Shown piece by piece: positions 1-7,532 of a stretch of DNA of 33,564 nt. The notes under the pieces are model-generated. The model searched no databases and was not told the origin of the DNA. It worked only from the letters and a program-made list of their open reading frames with translations. The position numbers and the translations under genes were made by a program. Position 1 is the stretch's first letter. Every line of letters starts with the position of its first letter. Source of the DNA: Paracoccaceae bacterium (GTDB taxonomy: Bacteria > Pseudomonadota > Alphaproteobacteria > Rhodobacterales > Rhodobacteraceae). The stretch is from contig JANZZL010000028.1 of assembly GCA_026419405.1 (NCBI GenBank), positions 1 through 33,564 of the forward strand, given 5' to 3'.

Positions 1-667
1 GCGCCGGGCCGGGGGCCGGGTCGGGGGCGGAGGCAGGGGCCGCGGCGGCCTGCGCTGCGGCAGCGCGGCGCGCGGGCGAGGGCGGCAGTGCGGCCCGCCG
101 CGCGACGGGGGGCGCGGCCGGGTCGCGCGGTGTCATGCCGAACAGGTGCATCCAGCGGTGCGCCCGGCCGGCATAGGCCCGGTCCTGCAGCACGCCCGCC
201 AGGTCGCGGAGCGCGTCGGCCAGGGCGGCGCGGTAGCCCCTGAGCGTCGGCTCGTCGAGCGACGCGGGGTCGGCGAGGAACGCCTCCCACTCGGCGCGGG
301 CGCGCGCGATCACCGCGGTGAACTCGGCGTCGAACAGCCCCTCGACCTCGGGCCGGAAGGAAAGCGCATCCATCACCTTCGCGCCCTCGGGGTCGGCAGC
401 GTAGTAGAGCGTGTTCCAGTGGCCGAACGGGTCGAGGCCGATGTCGAGCAGGAAGTCGGCGAGCGGGCCGGGCTCGCGCGCCTGCCGCGAGACCGGAACC
501 GCGACGAGATGGCCGCAGCGAACCTGCACGAGCTGGGCGTTGACGCGGTTGAGCTCGGTCACCGCCTTGCCGCGCAGCGCCGTCAGGTCCATCCGGCCCT
601 CGGCGAGGATCCGCGCGAACACCGGATGCGCCGCCGCGCCCTGCCCCTGCCCCGACGGATGAGCCAT
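1..667 (-). CDS. Unrecognised protein, 3' end cut by the window edge
   Basis: An open frame runs from an ATG at 667 leftwards to base 1 with no stop, giving 222 codons before the sequence ends. The first 170 or so residues look like a folded domain, with a Trp/His/Tyr-rich stretch (DPFGHWNTLYY) and a long helical segment. After that comes an Ala/Pro/Arg-rich tail that is still running at the edge. I do not recognise a family. The gene is divergent from the 807 gene, which has the same layout of an N-terminal domain followed by an Ala/Pro-rich region. No good ribosome binding site is seen before the ATG, so the start is uncertain. The coding call rests on the long open frame with GC-rich third positions and on protein-like composition. 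Confidence 0.6.
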   Translation of the reverse strand, partial: MAHPSGQGQGAAAHPVFARILAEGRMDLTALRGKAVTELNRVNAQLVQVRCGHLVAVPVSRQAREPGPLADFLLDIGLDPFGHWNTLYYAADPEGAKVMDALSFRPEVEGLFDAEFTAVIARARAEWEAFLADPASLDEPTLRGYRAALADALRDLAGVLQDRAYAGRAHRWMHLFGMTPRDPAAPPVARRAALPPSPARRAAAAQAAAAPASAPDPAPGPA

Positions 668-806
668 GATGCCGCCCGCTGCCCGATCCGAACCTCCGCG
701 GGCGCGGAGCCTATTCGGCAACACCGCGGCTGCCAAGCGGCTGCAGGGCTGGCACGGTCGCGGGGCGGGGCGTAGGCTGCGGTGCTGCAAGGGAGGGCCC
801 GGGCCG

Positions 807-1601
807 ATGCCGCTGAACTACGACTTCACCATCGCGCCGGGGCCTGGCGGGGAGAGCCGCGCCCTGTTCCGCGACCCCGCCACGGTCGCCGCGCTGCGCG
901 CCGCGCCGCCGGCGGTGCGTGCCTTCCTCGCCGAATCGGGCTTCGGCCAGGAGGCGGCCGGGCAGGGCGCGCCCCCCGGCAGCTACTGGGCGAGCGAGGA
1001 GGGCGCGCGGCTCGAGATCATGGAGCGGATGTCCGAGGCGCTGGAGCGCCACCGCCTGCCGAAGCCGGGCGAGGTGCCGGAGGGGGGCTTCAACCTCTCG
1101 CACCTGTTCGGCGCGATCATGGCGGCCCGGCCGGTCCCCGATCCGACCGCCGCGCCCCCGACGGCCGCCGCGCCCCCGCCCACCGCTGCCGCCGCGCCCG
1201 CGGCCCGTCCTGCACCCCCGCACGCCGCTGCCGCGGCGCCCGGCGCGGCGCCGCGGCCTGCCCGGCCTGTCGCCGACGATCCCGGTCTGGCCGGCCTGCG
1301 GGCCGGGCCGACCCGGCCGGACGCGCCCGCCGAGGCCGCTGCGGGGGCCGGGGGTATGGCCCCCGTCGCGGTGCCCCGCGCGGCGGGGCCAGGCTCCGCG
1401 ACCGGAGACGCGCCCGATCCCGGCGCTGCCGGCCGGCGATCCTCGGCCGCCGCGGCGGCCGAGGCCGTCGGGGAGGCCGTCGGAGAGGTTGCCGGGGCGG
1501 GGCCCGGCGACCCGCGACCGGGCCTCGGGCGCCTGCGGGGCGTGCTCATGCTGCTCGTCGGGATCGCCCTGCTTGGCTACGCGTTGCTCAGCCTCCTCTA
1601 G
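807..1601 (+). CDS. Unrecognised protein with Ala/Pro-rich linker and C-terminal membrane helix
   Basis: 264 residues. The ATG at 807 follows a purine-rich GGGAGGG at 791-797. The frame is open further upstream to 666, but that extension is Arg/Pro-rich and unlikely to be coding. Residues 1-110 look like a compact alpha-helical domain. Residues about 112-240 are low-complexity Ala/Pro/Gly/Arg. The protein ends in one hydrophobic helix (GVLMLLVGIALLGYALLSLL) right at the C-terminus, with no tail after it. This suggests a tail-anchored protein with its N-terminal domain in the cytoplasm; that topology is inferred. A weak promoter-like pair, TGGCAC (750-755) and TAGGCT (773-778), lies upstream. 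I do not recognise a family and assign no function. Confidence 0.65.
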   Translation: MPLNYDFTIAPGPGGESRALFRDPATVAALRAAPPAVRAFLAESGFGQEAAGQGAPPGSYWASEEGARLEIMERMSEALERHRLPKPGEVPEGGFNLSHLFGAIMAARPVPDPTAAPPTAAAPPPTAAAAPAARPAPPHAAAAAPGAAPRPARPVADDPGLAGLRAGPTRPDAPAEAAAGAGGMAPVAVPRAAGPGSATGDAPDPGAAGRRSSAAAAAEAVGEAVGEVAGAGPGDPRPGLGRLRGVLMLLVGIALLGYALLSLL

Positions 1602-1694
1602 GTGGGCGGGCCGACGGCGGCCGCGCGGGCGGGGTCGGAGGTGAGGGCTGGCGCGCGGCTGCCCCGGCGTCGGCCGACGGGCCCGCGTCTGGGG

Positions 1695-2183
1695 TCAGAG
1701 GGCCTTCGCCAGCCGCTCGATCCTCCCGCCGAGCGGGTCGGCGCGCCCGACGCCGGTGGGGCGGAAGCCCTCGCGCTCCCAGAAGGTGCGGCCGCGCGGG
1801 TTCCGCTCCAGCACGGCGAGGAACAGCGTGCGCGCCCCGGCCGCGCGGGCCCGCCGCCCGACCTCGGCGAGGAAGGTCCGGCCATGCCCGGCGCCCTGCG
1901 CCCAGGGGCCGAGCACCATGAGCCCGAGGTAGGCGTCGCCCGGCTCGGGATAGCCGAAGGAGAGCTCCGCCACGCCCGACAGCCGTCCGCCGAGGAACAG
2001 CCCCAGCCGCTGCGACAGCGCCGGGTCGCAGCCGGGCGGCGCATCCTCGAAGAAGGCGCGCGCCCTTGCCTGCGCGTCGCATTCCCCCTCGGCCAGAAGC
2101 CAGTAGTCGGGCGCCGCGCGCCAGAAGTCCGCGACCCGCGCAAGGTCGGCCGCCGCCTCGAGCGGACGGATCGCGGGGCTCAC
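1695..2183 (-). CDS. GNAT family N-acetyltransferase
   Basis: 162 residues. The fold follows the GNAT order: an N-terminal strand and helix (SPAIRPLEAAADLARVADFWRAAP), a central strand (YLGLMVLGPWAQGAGHGRTFL) that carries the acetyl-CoA pyrophosphate-binding segment QGAGHG, and a C-terminal part (LFLAVLERNPRGRTFWEREGF) with the usual N-x-x-x-x-x-F-W-E-R-x-G-F pattern. The substrate cannot be told. The start is taken as GTG at 2183 because its GTGA overlaps the stop codon of the GreA/GreB-like gene, which implies translational coupling. The frame is open further upstream, but only over the preceding gene. It is the last of three overlapping minus-strand genes. Confidence 0.85.
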   Translation of the reverse strand: MSPAIRPLEAAADLARVADFWRAAPDYWLLAEGECDAQARARAFFEDAPPGCDPALSQRLGLFLGGRLSGVAELSFGYPEPGDAYLGLMVLGPWAQGAGHGRTFLAEVGRRARAAGARTLFLAVLERNPRGRTFWEREGFRPTGVGRADPLGGRIERLAKAL

Positions 2184-2674
2184 GAGGGGCGCGCGATGGC
2201 GACGACCTCGAGCAGCTCGGTGCCCGAGGGCCTGCGCCATTCGACCGTGTCGCCCACCCGCGCGCCGAGGAGCGCGCGGGCCAGCGGCGCATGCGGCGCG
2301 ATCCGCCCCGCGGCGGCATCGGCCTCGTCCTCGCCGGTGATCTCGTAGCTGCGTGTCGCGCCGTCGTCTGCCTCCACCGTGACGACGAGGCCGAAGGCGA
2401 CCTCGGAGAGATCGTGGAGCGCGGGATCGACGGGAATCGCCGAGGCAATGCGCGCCTCGAGATAGCGGATGTCGCGCTCGGCGGCCCGCTCGGGCAGGGT
2501 GTCGAGCCGGTCGGGGCGCGCGCGCAGGCGCTGGAGTTCGGCACGCGCCGCCTCGAGCCGGGCCTTCAGCGCGGCGAGCCCGCGCGGCGTGACGAGGTTG
2601 GGATGCGGGCTCAGCGGCAGGTCGGGCAAGGGCTCGGTATCGGGTCGGTCCTCGCGGACGAAGGCGCGGCTCAT
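2180..2674 (-). CDS. GreA/GreB-like transcription elongation factor (GreAB subfamily)
   Basis: 164 residues. The C-terminal half (about 85-164) matches the FKBP-like domain of GreA/GreB: V-A-F-G-x-x-V-T-V-E-A-D-D-G, then Y-E-I-T-G-E-D-E-A-D, then A-P-L-A-R-A-L-L-G-x-x-V-G-D. In GreA/GreB this domain binds RNA polymerase. The N-terminal coiled coil is shortened: where GreB has the acidic tip G-D-x-S-E-N-A-x-Y, this protein has LDTLPERAAERDIRYL, so the usual transcript-cleavage residues are not evident. From memory, the N-terminal SRAFVRED and SPHPNLVT segments are typical of a proteobacterial GreAB subfamily. It starts at ATG 2674 inside an ATGA overlap with the Nudix gene and ends in a GTGA overlap with the GNAT gene. 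Confidence 0.82.
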   Translation of the reverse strand: MSRAFVREDRPDTEPLPDLPLSPHPNLVTPRGLAALKARLEAARAELQRLRARPDRLDTLPERAAERDIRYLEARIASAIPVDPALHDLSEVAFGLVVTVEADDGATRSYEITGEDEADAAAGRIAPHAPLARALLGARVGDTVEWRRPSGTELLEVVAIARPS

Positions 2675-3114
2675 CGGACGATCGGCTCCAGCGGGTCGTA
2701 GAGGAGCCCGCCGCCCCAGGCGGCGGCGGGCAGGCTGTCGGGCTTGAAGCGCAGGCGGGCAAGCTCGTCGCGGGAGAAGAAGCGCCGCTCGGAGACGATG
2801 CCCGCGGGGTCGGTCCAGCGCTCGGGCAGGCGGCCGAGCGGGCGGCAGCGGAAGTAGAGGTCCACCTGGTGGAAGCCGCTCGCCGGGTCGTGGAACTCGT
2901 TGACGAGTGCCGGCGCACCGACCGCCACGGCCAGGCCGGTCTCCTCCATCACCTCGCGGGCGAGGTTCTCGGGCAGCGAACGGCCCGGCTCCACCCCGCC
3001 GCCGGGCGCGCACCAGAGGTCGCTCATCCCGCCGGGGTAGGCGTTGACCAGAAGCAGCCGGTCCTCCGACAGGATCAGGGCGCGCACCGCCAGCCTCGGG
3101 GACGTGAACCGCAT
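2671..3114 (-). CDS. Nudix hydrolase
   Basis: 147 residues, normal for a single-domain Nudix hydrolase. The Nudix box lies at residues 39-61 and carries the metal-binding R53-E54-x-x-E57-E58-x-G60. The first Glu of the canonical box (the GE that follows VEP) is Arg here (R45). The substrate, a nucleoside diphosphate linked to some moiety, cannot be deduced. It is the first gene of a three-gene minus-strand cluster (Nudix, GreAB-like, GNAT) joined by 4-base overlaps. It is divergent from the exported hydrolase at 3180, with only 65 bases between the two start codons. Confidence 0.9.
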   Translation of the reverse strand: MRFTSPRLAVRALILSEDRLLLVNAYPGGMSDLWCAPGGGVEPGRSLPENLAREVMEETGLAVAVGAPALVNEFHDPASGFHQVDLYFRCRPLGRLPERWTDPAGIVSERRFFSRDELARLRFKPDSLPAAAWGGGLLYDPLEPIVR

Positions 3115-3143
3115 GGGGTGAAGGAAATGACGCAGGGGCGCGA

Positions 3144-3173
3144 TTGTCCAGAGGCGGGCGAGCTTCCTATCTT
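3144..3173 (+). promoter_or_regulatory. Putative sigma-70 promoter of the exported hydrolase
   Basis: TTGTCC (3144-3149) and TATCTT (3168-3173) are 18 bases apart. A transcript would start at about 3180, on or next to the ATG of the hydrolase gene. That would make its mRNA leaderless, and no Shine-Dalgarno sequence is present there. Assigned by eye. Confidence 0.4.
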
Positions 3174-3179
3174 TGCCGC

Positions 3180-3911
3180 ATGCGGTGGCTTGCCCTCGTC
3201 CTCGCCCTCATCCCCGCGGCCGCGCGCGCCGACTGCGTGGTGCTGCTCCATGGCCTGGCACGGACCCAGGCCTCGTTCCTGCTGATGGAGGAGGCGCTGT
3301 CGGCGCAGGGCTACCACGTGGTCAACCGCGGCTATCCCTCCACCTCGGCGCCGCTCGAGCAGCTCGTGGCCGACGTGACGCCCTCGGTCGCCGCCTGCGG
3401 CGCCGACCGGGTGCACTTCGTGACGCATTCGATGGGCGGGATCCTGGCGCGCGCCTGGCTCGAGGAGAACCGCCCGCCCAGGATGGGGCGCGTGGTCATG
3501 CTTGCGCCGCCCAACCACGGCAGCGAGCTGGTTGACGAATTCGGCGACCTCGGCGTGTTCCGGTGGCTGAACGGCCCCGCCGGGCTCGAGCTCGGCACCG
3601 GGCCCGACAGCGCGCCGAACCGGCTGGGCTTCCCGCGCTTCGAACTCGGGGTGATCGCCGGGGATCGGTCGCTGAACCCGATCTACTCGACGGTGATCGA
3701 GGGGCCCGACGACGGCAAGGTCTCGGTCGAAAGCACCAAGATCGTCGGCATGGACGACCACATCGTGCTGCCCGTGACCCATACCTTCATGATGAACAAC
3801 CCGCTCGTCATCGCCGAGGTGATCGAGTTCCTCGAGCACGGCCGTTTCGACCACGAGCTGACGTTCGCCGAGGCCGTGCGCAGGCTCGCCCGGCCGCAGG
3901 CGCGGCCCTGA
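3180..3911 (+). CDS. Exported alpha/beta hydrolase (lipase-like)
   Basis: 243 residues. Residues 1-17 form a signal peptide ([17 protein letters not shown]), so the mature enzyme should be periplasmic. The first strand ends in the oxyanion motif LLHGLART (22-29). The nucleophile elbow is T-H-S-M-G-G with Ser84, and a likely catalytic His is H201 (VTHTFMMNN) near the C-terminus, with Asp177 or Asp178 a candidate acid. Family resemblance is to lipase/PGAP1-like alpha/beta hydrolases that act on esters. The substrate is unknown. ATG 3180 was preferred over an in-frame upstream codon at 3144 because it places the signal peptide at the N-terminus. Confidence 0.88.
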   Translation: MRWLALVLALIPAAARADCVVLLHGLARTQASFLLMEEALSAQGYHVVNRGYPSTSAPLEQLVADVTPSVAACGADRVHFVTHSMGGILARAWLEENRPPRMGRVVMLAPPNHGSELVDEFGDLGVFRWLNGPAGLELGTGPDSAPNRLGFPRFELGVIAGDRSLNPIYSTVIEGPDDGKVSVESTKIVGMDDHIVLPVTHTFMMNNPLVIAEVIEFLEHGRFDHELTFAEAVRRLARPQARP

Positions 3912-3920
3912 CGCGGCCGC

Positions 3921-4994
3921 TCAGCGGCGCGGCATGGCGCGGTTGACGTGACCCATCTTGCGCCCCGCGCGCGCCTCGGCCTTGCCGTAGAGGTGGATCG
4001 AGGCGCCAGGCTCGCGCGCGATCGCGGGCAGCCGGGCGATGTCGTCGCCGATCAGGTTCTCCATCGTGACGTCGGCGTAGCGGCTGCCGTCGCCGAGCGG
4101 CCAGCCCGCGATGGCGCGGATGTGCTGCTCGAACTGGTCGATGGCGCAGCCGTTCTGCGTCCAGTGCCCCGAGTTGTGCACCCGGGGCGCGAACTCGTTC
4201 ACCACGAGGCCGTGGCGCGTGACGAAGAGCTCCACCCCGATGACGCCGACGTAGTCGAGCGCGTTGAGGATCCTGCCGGCCATCAGCACGGCGGCGGTGC
4301 GGTGTTCGGGCGGCAGCTCGGCGGGCACGCGCGTCGTGCGCAGGATGCCCCCCTCGTGGAGGTTCTCGCCAGGATCGTAGGCCGCGACCTCGCCCGAAAG
4401 CCCGCGCGCGGCGATCACCGAGATCTCGCGCGAGAACTCCACGAAGCCCTCGAGGATCGCCGGCGCTCCGGCCATCGCCGTGAAGGCGGGCTCGGTGTCG
4501 CGCGGGCCCGCGATGCGGGCCTGGCCCTTGCCGTCGTAGCCCAGCCGGCGCGTCTTGAGGATGGCGGGCATCCCGATCTCGGCCAGCGCGGCGGCCAGCT
4601 CGCCTGCCGTCGCCACCGGCGCGAAGGGCGCGGTGGGCAGGCCGAGGCCCGAGAGGAACTCCTTTTCCGACAGCCGGTCCTGGCTCACCGCCAGGGCGCG
4701 GCGGTTCGGGCGGATCGGCACCCGCGCCTCGATCGCGTCGAGCGCCTCGGCGGGCACGTTCTCGAACTCGTAGGTCACCACGTCGACCGAGGCGGCGAAG
4801 CGGGCAAGCGCCGCGGCATCCTCGTAGGGGGCAGTCGTCGTCCGGGCGGCGACGTGCGAGGCCGGGCAGTCGGGCGCGGGTTCGTAGACATGGCTGCGGT
4901 AGCCCAGGCGCGCGGCGGCGACCGCGAGCATCCGGCCGAGCTGCCCGCCGCCGAGGATGCCGATCGTCGCGCCCTGCGGCAGCGGCTCAGTCAT
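3921..4994 (-). CDS. purK: N5-carboxyaminoimidazole ribonucleotide synthase PurK
   Basis: 357 residues, normal for PurK. It is an ATP-grasp enzyme that carboxylates AIR to N5-CAIR with ATP and bicarbonate in de novo purine synthesis. The N-terminus shows the GGGQLGRML nucleotide-binding loop (about residues 15-23), followed by the [10 protein letters not shown] segment, then the ATP-grasp core ([14 protein letters not shown]) and the C-terminal signature [14 protein letters not shown]. The chosen start, ATG 4994, overlaps the end of purE by 8 bases; longer frames upstream only read over purE. The order purE-purK with overlap fits coupled expression, since PurE uses the unstable PurK product. 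Confidence 0.96.
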   Translation of the reverse strand: MTEPLPQGATIGILGGGQLGRMLAVAAARLGYRSHVYEPAPDCPASHVAARTTTAPYEDAAALARFAASVDVVTYEFENVPAEALDAIEARVPIRPNRRALAVSQDRLSEKEFLSGLGLPTAPFAPVATAGELAAALAEIGMPAILKTRRLGYDGKGQARIAGPRDTEPAFTAMAGAPAILEGFVEFSREISVIAARGLSGEVAAYDPGENLHEGGILRTTRVPAELPPEHRTAAVLMAGRILNALDYVGVIGVELFVTRHGLVVNEFAPRVHNSGHWTQNGCAIDQFEQHIRAIAGWPLGDGSRYADVTMENLIGDDIARLPAIAREPGASIHLYGKAEARAGRKMGHVNRAMPRR

Positions 4995-5472
4995 CGGCGG
5001 GTTCCTCGGGAATCGAGGCCGAGAGCGCCTCGCGCCACGCCTCGAGCCGGAGCGCGAGCGCGGGATCGGAGAGCGCCAGGATCGCCGCGGCGAGAAGCCC
5101 GGCATTGGCCGCGCCGGCGGCGCCGATCGCCATCGTGGCCACGGGGAAGCCCTTCGGCATCTGCACGATGGAATAGAGGCTGTCGAGCCCGCCGAGCGCC
5201 CTGGTCTCGACCGGCACGCCGATCACCGGAAGCCGCGTCTTCGAGGCCATCATGCCAGGCAGGTGCGCCGCCCCGCCGGCGCCCGCGACGATCACCTTCA
5301 GCCCACGTTCGGCCGCCGAGCGGCCGTAGGCCCAGAGCCGGTCGGGGGTGCGGTGCGCCGAGACGATCCGCGCCTCGTAGGAGATGCCGAGCTCGTCGAG
5401 GACGGCGGCGGCCTCCTTCATGGTGGCCCAGTCGGACTGGCTGCCCATGACGATGCCGACGCTGACGCCCAT
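4987..5472 (-). CDS. purE: N5-carboxyaminoimidazole ribonucleotide mutase PurE (class I)
   Basis: 161 residues. PurE converts N5-CAIR to CAIR in purine synthesis. The N-terminal [11 protein letters not shown] carries the conserved S-x-S-D loop (residues 11-14). The active-site His is in SAHRTPDRL (His40), and the glycine loop [11 protein letters not shown] follows at about 63-73. These are class I PurE features, which match the presence of purK. It is the first gene of the pair, with a purine-rich AGGGGG ahead of the ATG and a promoter candidate at 5499-5526. Confidence 0.97.
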   Translation of the reverse strand: MGVSVGIVMGSQSDWATMKEAAAVLDELGISYEARIVSAHRTPDRLWAYGRSAAERGLKVIVAGAGGAAHLPGMMASKTRLPVIGVPVETRALGGLDSLYSIVQMPKGFPVATMAIGAAGAANAGLLAAAILALSDPALALRLEAWREALSASIPEEPADD

Positions 5473-5498
5473 GCGCGAACCCCCTGCAAGAGGCGCGC

Positions 5499-5526
5499 AC
5501 TATAGCCGCCGGCCCGGCCTACGCAA
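5499..5526 (-). promoter_or_regulatory. Putative sigma-70 promoter of purEK
   Basis: Read on the minus strand, TTGCGT (5526-5521) and TATAGT (5504-5499) are 16 bases apart, about 27 bases before the purE ATG. The -35 element overlaps the end of the upstream DUF465 gene. No PUR-box-like palindrome was recognised. Confidence 0.5.
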
Positions 5527-5737
5527 TGATGTCGGGCGTGAGCCTGTCCTCGATCAGGGCGATGCGGTCCTTCAGCATCAGCTTCTGCTTCTTGAGTCGC
5601 CTGAGCGCCAGCTGGTCCCCCCGGCCGGTCTCCTCGAGCGCGTGGATCGCCTGGTCGAGGTCCCGGTGCTCGCGCCGGAGCACCTCGAGCTGAACCCGCA
5701 GGACCTCGTCGAACTCCATCTCGGTCGGTGCGTTCAT
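5519..5737 (-). CDS. YdcH/DUF465 family small protein
   Basis: 72 residues. The sequence is almost entirely helical and charged: LEVLRREHRDLDQAIHALEE, then LRRLKKQKLMLKDRIALIEDRL. This is the pattern of the DUF465/YdcH family, with the conserved H-x-x-L-D-x-x-I and L-K-K-x-K-L-x-L-K-D-x-I. It probably forms an antiparallel coiled coil. Its function is unknown. It is divergent from hsp20, and the purE promoter lies across its stop codon. Confidence 0.88.
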   Translation of the reverse strand: MNAPTEMEFDEVLRVQLEVLRREHRDLDQAIHALEETGRGDQLALRRLKKQKLMLKDRIALIEDRLTPDIIA

Positions 5738-5830
5738 GATCGCCCTGAATCATCTCCCTGCCTGCCGCATCCTACCGCATTTGGGGGCGCGGCGGGCGCA
5801 TTTCCACTCGCCCGCCGGCCGCGCGCCGGT

Positions 5831-5859
5831 CTTGCAGCAGGCCGGCCTGCGCCCCATAT
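5831..5859 (+). promoter_or_regulatory. Heat-shock (sigma-32/RpoH-type) promoter of hsp20
   Basis: CTTGCAG (5831-5837), a 14-base spacer and CCCCATAT (5852-5859) closely match the known sigma-32 consensus (CTTGAA, 13-15 bases, CCCCATNT). Transcription would begin near 5866 and leave a leader of about 60 bases before the hsp20 ATG. Its position before a small heat-shock gene supports the call. Confidence 0.75.
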
Positions 5860-5904
5860 CTGGGATGCGGTCGCCGATGCGGGGCCGCGTCATGCAACGT
5901 CGCT

Positions 5905-5923
5905 TCTGCAAGGGCTTGCCAGA
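5905..5923 (+). promoter_or_regulatory. Leader hairpin enclosing the hsp20 ribosome binding site
   Basis: TCTGCAA (5905-5911) can pair with TTGCCAGA (5916-5923) through seven base pairs and one bulged C, with GGGC in the loop. The only good Shine-Dalgarno sequence before the hsp20 ATG, AGGG at 5911-5914, lies mostly in the loop, and the ATG follows two bases after the stem. A weak stem in that place is what an RNA thermometer needs. Thermosensing is inferred. Confidence 0.4.
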
Positions 5924-5924
5924 G

Positions 5925-6338
5925 ATGACCAAACCGACGTTCGGTTCGCACCCATTCCTGCTTGGGTTCGAGCAGCTGGAGCGCCTGGTCGAGCGGACCG
6001 CCAAGGCCTCGGCTGACGGCTATCCGCCGTTCAACATCGAACAGACCAGCGAGCGGGGCTACCGGATCACCCTCGCGGTGGCCGGATTCCGCGAGGCCGA
6101 CCTCTCGATCACGGTCGAGGATCGCCAGCTGGTGATCCGCGGCAGGAACGCAGCCGAGGAGGGCGAGCGGGTGTTCCTGCACCGCGGGATCGCCGCGCGG
6201 GCCTTCCAGAAGAGCTTCGTCCTCGCCGAGGGTGTCGAGGTGAAGGGCGCCGTGATGGAGAACGGGCTGCTGCACGTCGATCTCGAGCGGGCCGAACCGC
6301 AGAACGTGGTGCAGACGATCGAGATCAGGAAGCGGTAA
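5925..6338 (+). CDS. Small heat-shock protein, Hsp20/alpha-crystallin family
   Basis: 137 residues. It is an ATP-independent chaperone that holds unfolding proteins in the cytoplasm. The alpha-crystallin domain spans about residues 36-125, starting with the YPPFNIE motif common in alphaproteobacterial small HSPs. It includes AVAGFREADLSITVEDRQLVI (split here only for description) and ends in the A-x-x-x-x-G-L-L pattern (VMENGLLHVDL). The C-terminus has the I-x-I oligomerisation motif (I132, I134). The start at 5925 is chosen because it gives a typical N-terminus; an in-frame extension to 5736 would pass through the heat-shock promoter. Confidence 0.95.
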   Translation: MTKPTFGSHPFLLGFEQLERLVERTAKASADGYPPFNIEQTSERGYRITLAVAGFREADLSITVEDRQLVIRGRNAAEEGERVFLHRGIAARAFQKSFVLAEGVEVKGAVMENGLLHVDLERAEPQNVVQTIEIRKR

Positions 6339-6351
6339 CGGAGGCAGGACC

Positions 6352-6579
6352 ATGAACACGAAGTTCGATTTCGGACCCGAGAGCGGAGAGCGGATCGTCT
6401 ATGTCCGCCCGATCGCGGTCGCCGACCTGCCGGAGGAGATCCGGCGTCAGGCCGCGGGGCTCGAGACGCTCTATGCGGTCCATGCCGAGGACGGTGAGCG
6501 GCTTGCGCTGGTGCGCGATCGGGCGCTCGCCTTCGTGATCGCCCGGCAGAACGACCTGGCCCCGGTCAACGCCCATTGA
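6352..6579 (+). CDS. DUF1150 family protein
   Basis: 75 residues. The sequence (VYVRPIAVADLPEEIRRQAAG, LYAVHAEDGERLALVRDR, AFVIARQNDLAPVNAH) matches the DUF1150 family of small alphaproteobacterial proteins. It lies 13 bases after hsp20 with its own GGAGG-type ribosome binding site, so it probably shares the heat-shock transcript. From memory, pairing of DUF1150 with a small HSP is common in this class. The function is not known; an accessory role to Hsp20 is only an inference from context. Its stop overlaps the TTG start of the next gene. Confidence 0.88.
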   Translation: MNTKFDFGPESGERIVYVRPIAVADLPEEIRRQAAGLETLYAVHAEDGERLALVRDRALAFVIARQNDLAPVNAH

Positions 6580-7448
6580 GGCGCGCCTGGCCGATCGACT
6601 GGGTCGATGCCTTCACCGACCGCCCGTTCGGCGGCAACGGCTGCGCCGTCGTCCATGACGGCGGCGCGCTCGACGACGAGACCTGCAAGGCGATCGTGCG
6701 CGAGACGGGGCTTGTCGAATGCACCTTCGTCGGCGCGTCGCGGACCGCCGACTGGAAGGTGCGCTACTTCCTCGCCCGGCAGGAGATCCCCTTCGCCGGC
6801 CACCCCACGCTGGCCACCGTCGCCTCGCTGGCCGAGCGCGGGATGGTCGCGGGCGGCCGGGTGACGCTGGAGACCGGGGCCGGCGCGGTGCCGGTGGAGA
6901 TCGACGGCGACGGCCGCATCACGATGACCCAGCCGGCCCCCGTCTTCGGCGAGGAGGTGCCCGAGGGGATCGTCGCCGAGGTGGTGGGCCTCGCGCCCGG
7001 CGACATCGCGCATGTGCCGCAGATCGTCTCGACCGGGCTGCCGTTCTGCATCACCGTGCTGACGGGCCACGACGCGCTGCGTCGCGCGCGGCTCAGCCCC
7101 GGCGCGCTCGCCCGGTTCCGCGCGCAGTTCGAGGGCGGCACGGCGATGGAACCCTTCCTCGTCACGCTCGCCGGCGCCACCCCGCGCGGGCGCACCTTCG
7201 CGCGGCTCCTGCTCGATCCGCCCTCGCCGCCCGAGGATCCCTTCACCGGATCGGCGACCGGCGCGATGGCGGCCTACCTCTGGGCGCGGGGGCTGATCGA
7301 GGCACCCGCCTTCACCGCCGAGCAGGGGCACTGGATGGGCCGGCCCGGCGAGGCCGAGGTCGAGGTCCTCGGCCCGCGCGGCGCGATCCGCGGCGTGCGG
7401 GTGTCGGGGCGCGCCCATGTCCTGATCCGTGGCGAGATCCTGCTGTGA
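6576..7448 (+). CDS. PhzF family isomerase-like protein
   Basis: 290 residues, the usual PhzF-family length. PhzF proteins have two similar diaminopimelate-epimerase-like halves and catalyse isomerisations, as in phenazine synthesis, but most members are of unknown substrate. Seen here: the N-terminal V-D-A-F-T-x-x-x-F-G-G-N, the likely catalytic Glu48 in GLVECTFV, the F-A-G-H-P-T-L-A-T motif and the C-terminal E-D-P-F-T-G-S-A-T-G-A. There are no other phenazine genes nearby. The start is a TTG at 6576 that overlaps the DUF1150 stop (TTGA); no ATG or GTG fits near the N-terminal strand. Confidence 0.88.
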   Translation: MRRAWPIDWVDAFTDRPFGGNGCAVVHDGGALDDETCKAIVRETGLVECTFVGASRTADWKVRYFLARQEIPFAGHPTLATVASLAERGMVAGGRVTLETGAGAVPVEIDGDGRITMTQPAPVFGEEVPEGIVAEVVGLAPGDIAHVPQIVSTGLPFCITVLTGHDALRRARLSPGALARFRAQFEGGTAMEPFLVTLAGATPRGRTFARLLLDPPSPPEDPFTGSATGAMAAYLWARGLIEAPAFTAEQGHWMGRPGEAEVEVLGPRGAIRGVRVSGRAHVLIRGEILL

Positions 7449-7473
7449 GGCAGCCCCCGACGCACCGGCCGTC

Positions 7474-7501
7474 TTGCGGTCCGCGCGCTCGGGCGTAGGC
7501 T
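7474..7501 (+). promoter_or_regulatory. Putative sigma-70 promoter of the cytochrome b561 gene
   Basis: TTGCGG (7474-7479) and TAGGCT (7496-7501) are 16 bases apart in the 84-base gap between the PhzF-like gene and the cytochrome b561 gene. The match is moderate and was made by eye. Confidence 0.35.
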
Positions 7502-7532
7502 CTGCCGCGTCAGGCGACCTCCGGAGGCAGGA

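Noticed and set aside
5736-5924. N-terminal extension of Hsp20 from 5736
   Set aside because: The extra 63 codons would read through the heat-shock promoter and leader, and the family N-terminus starts at 5925.
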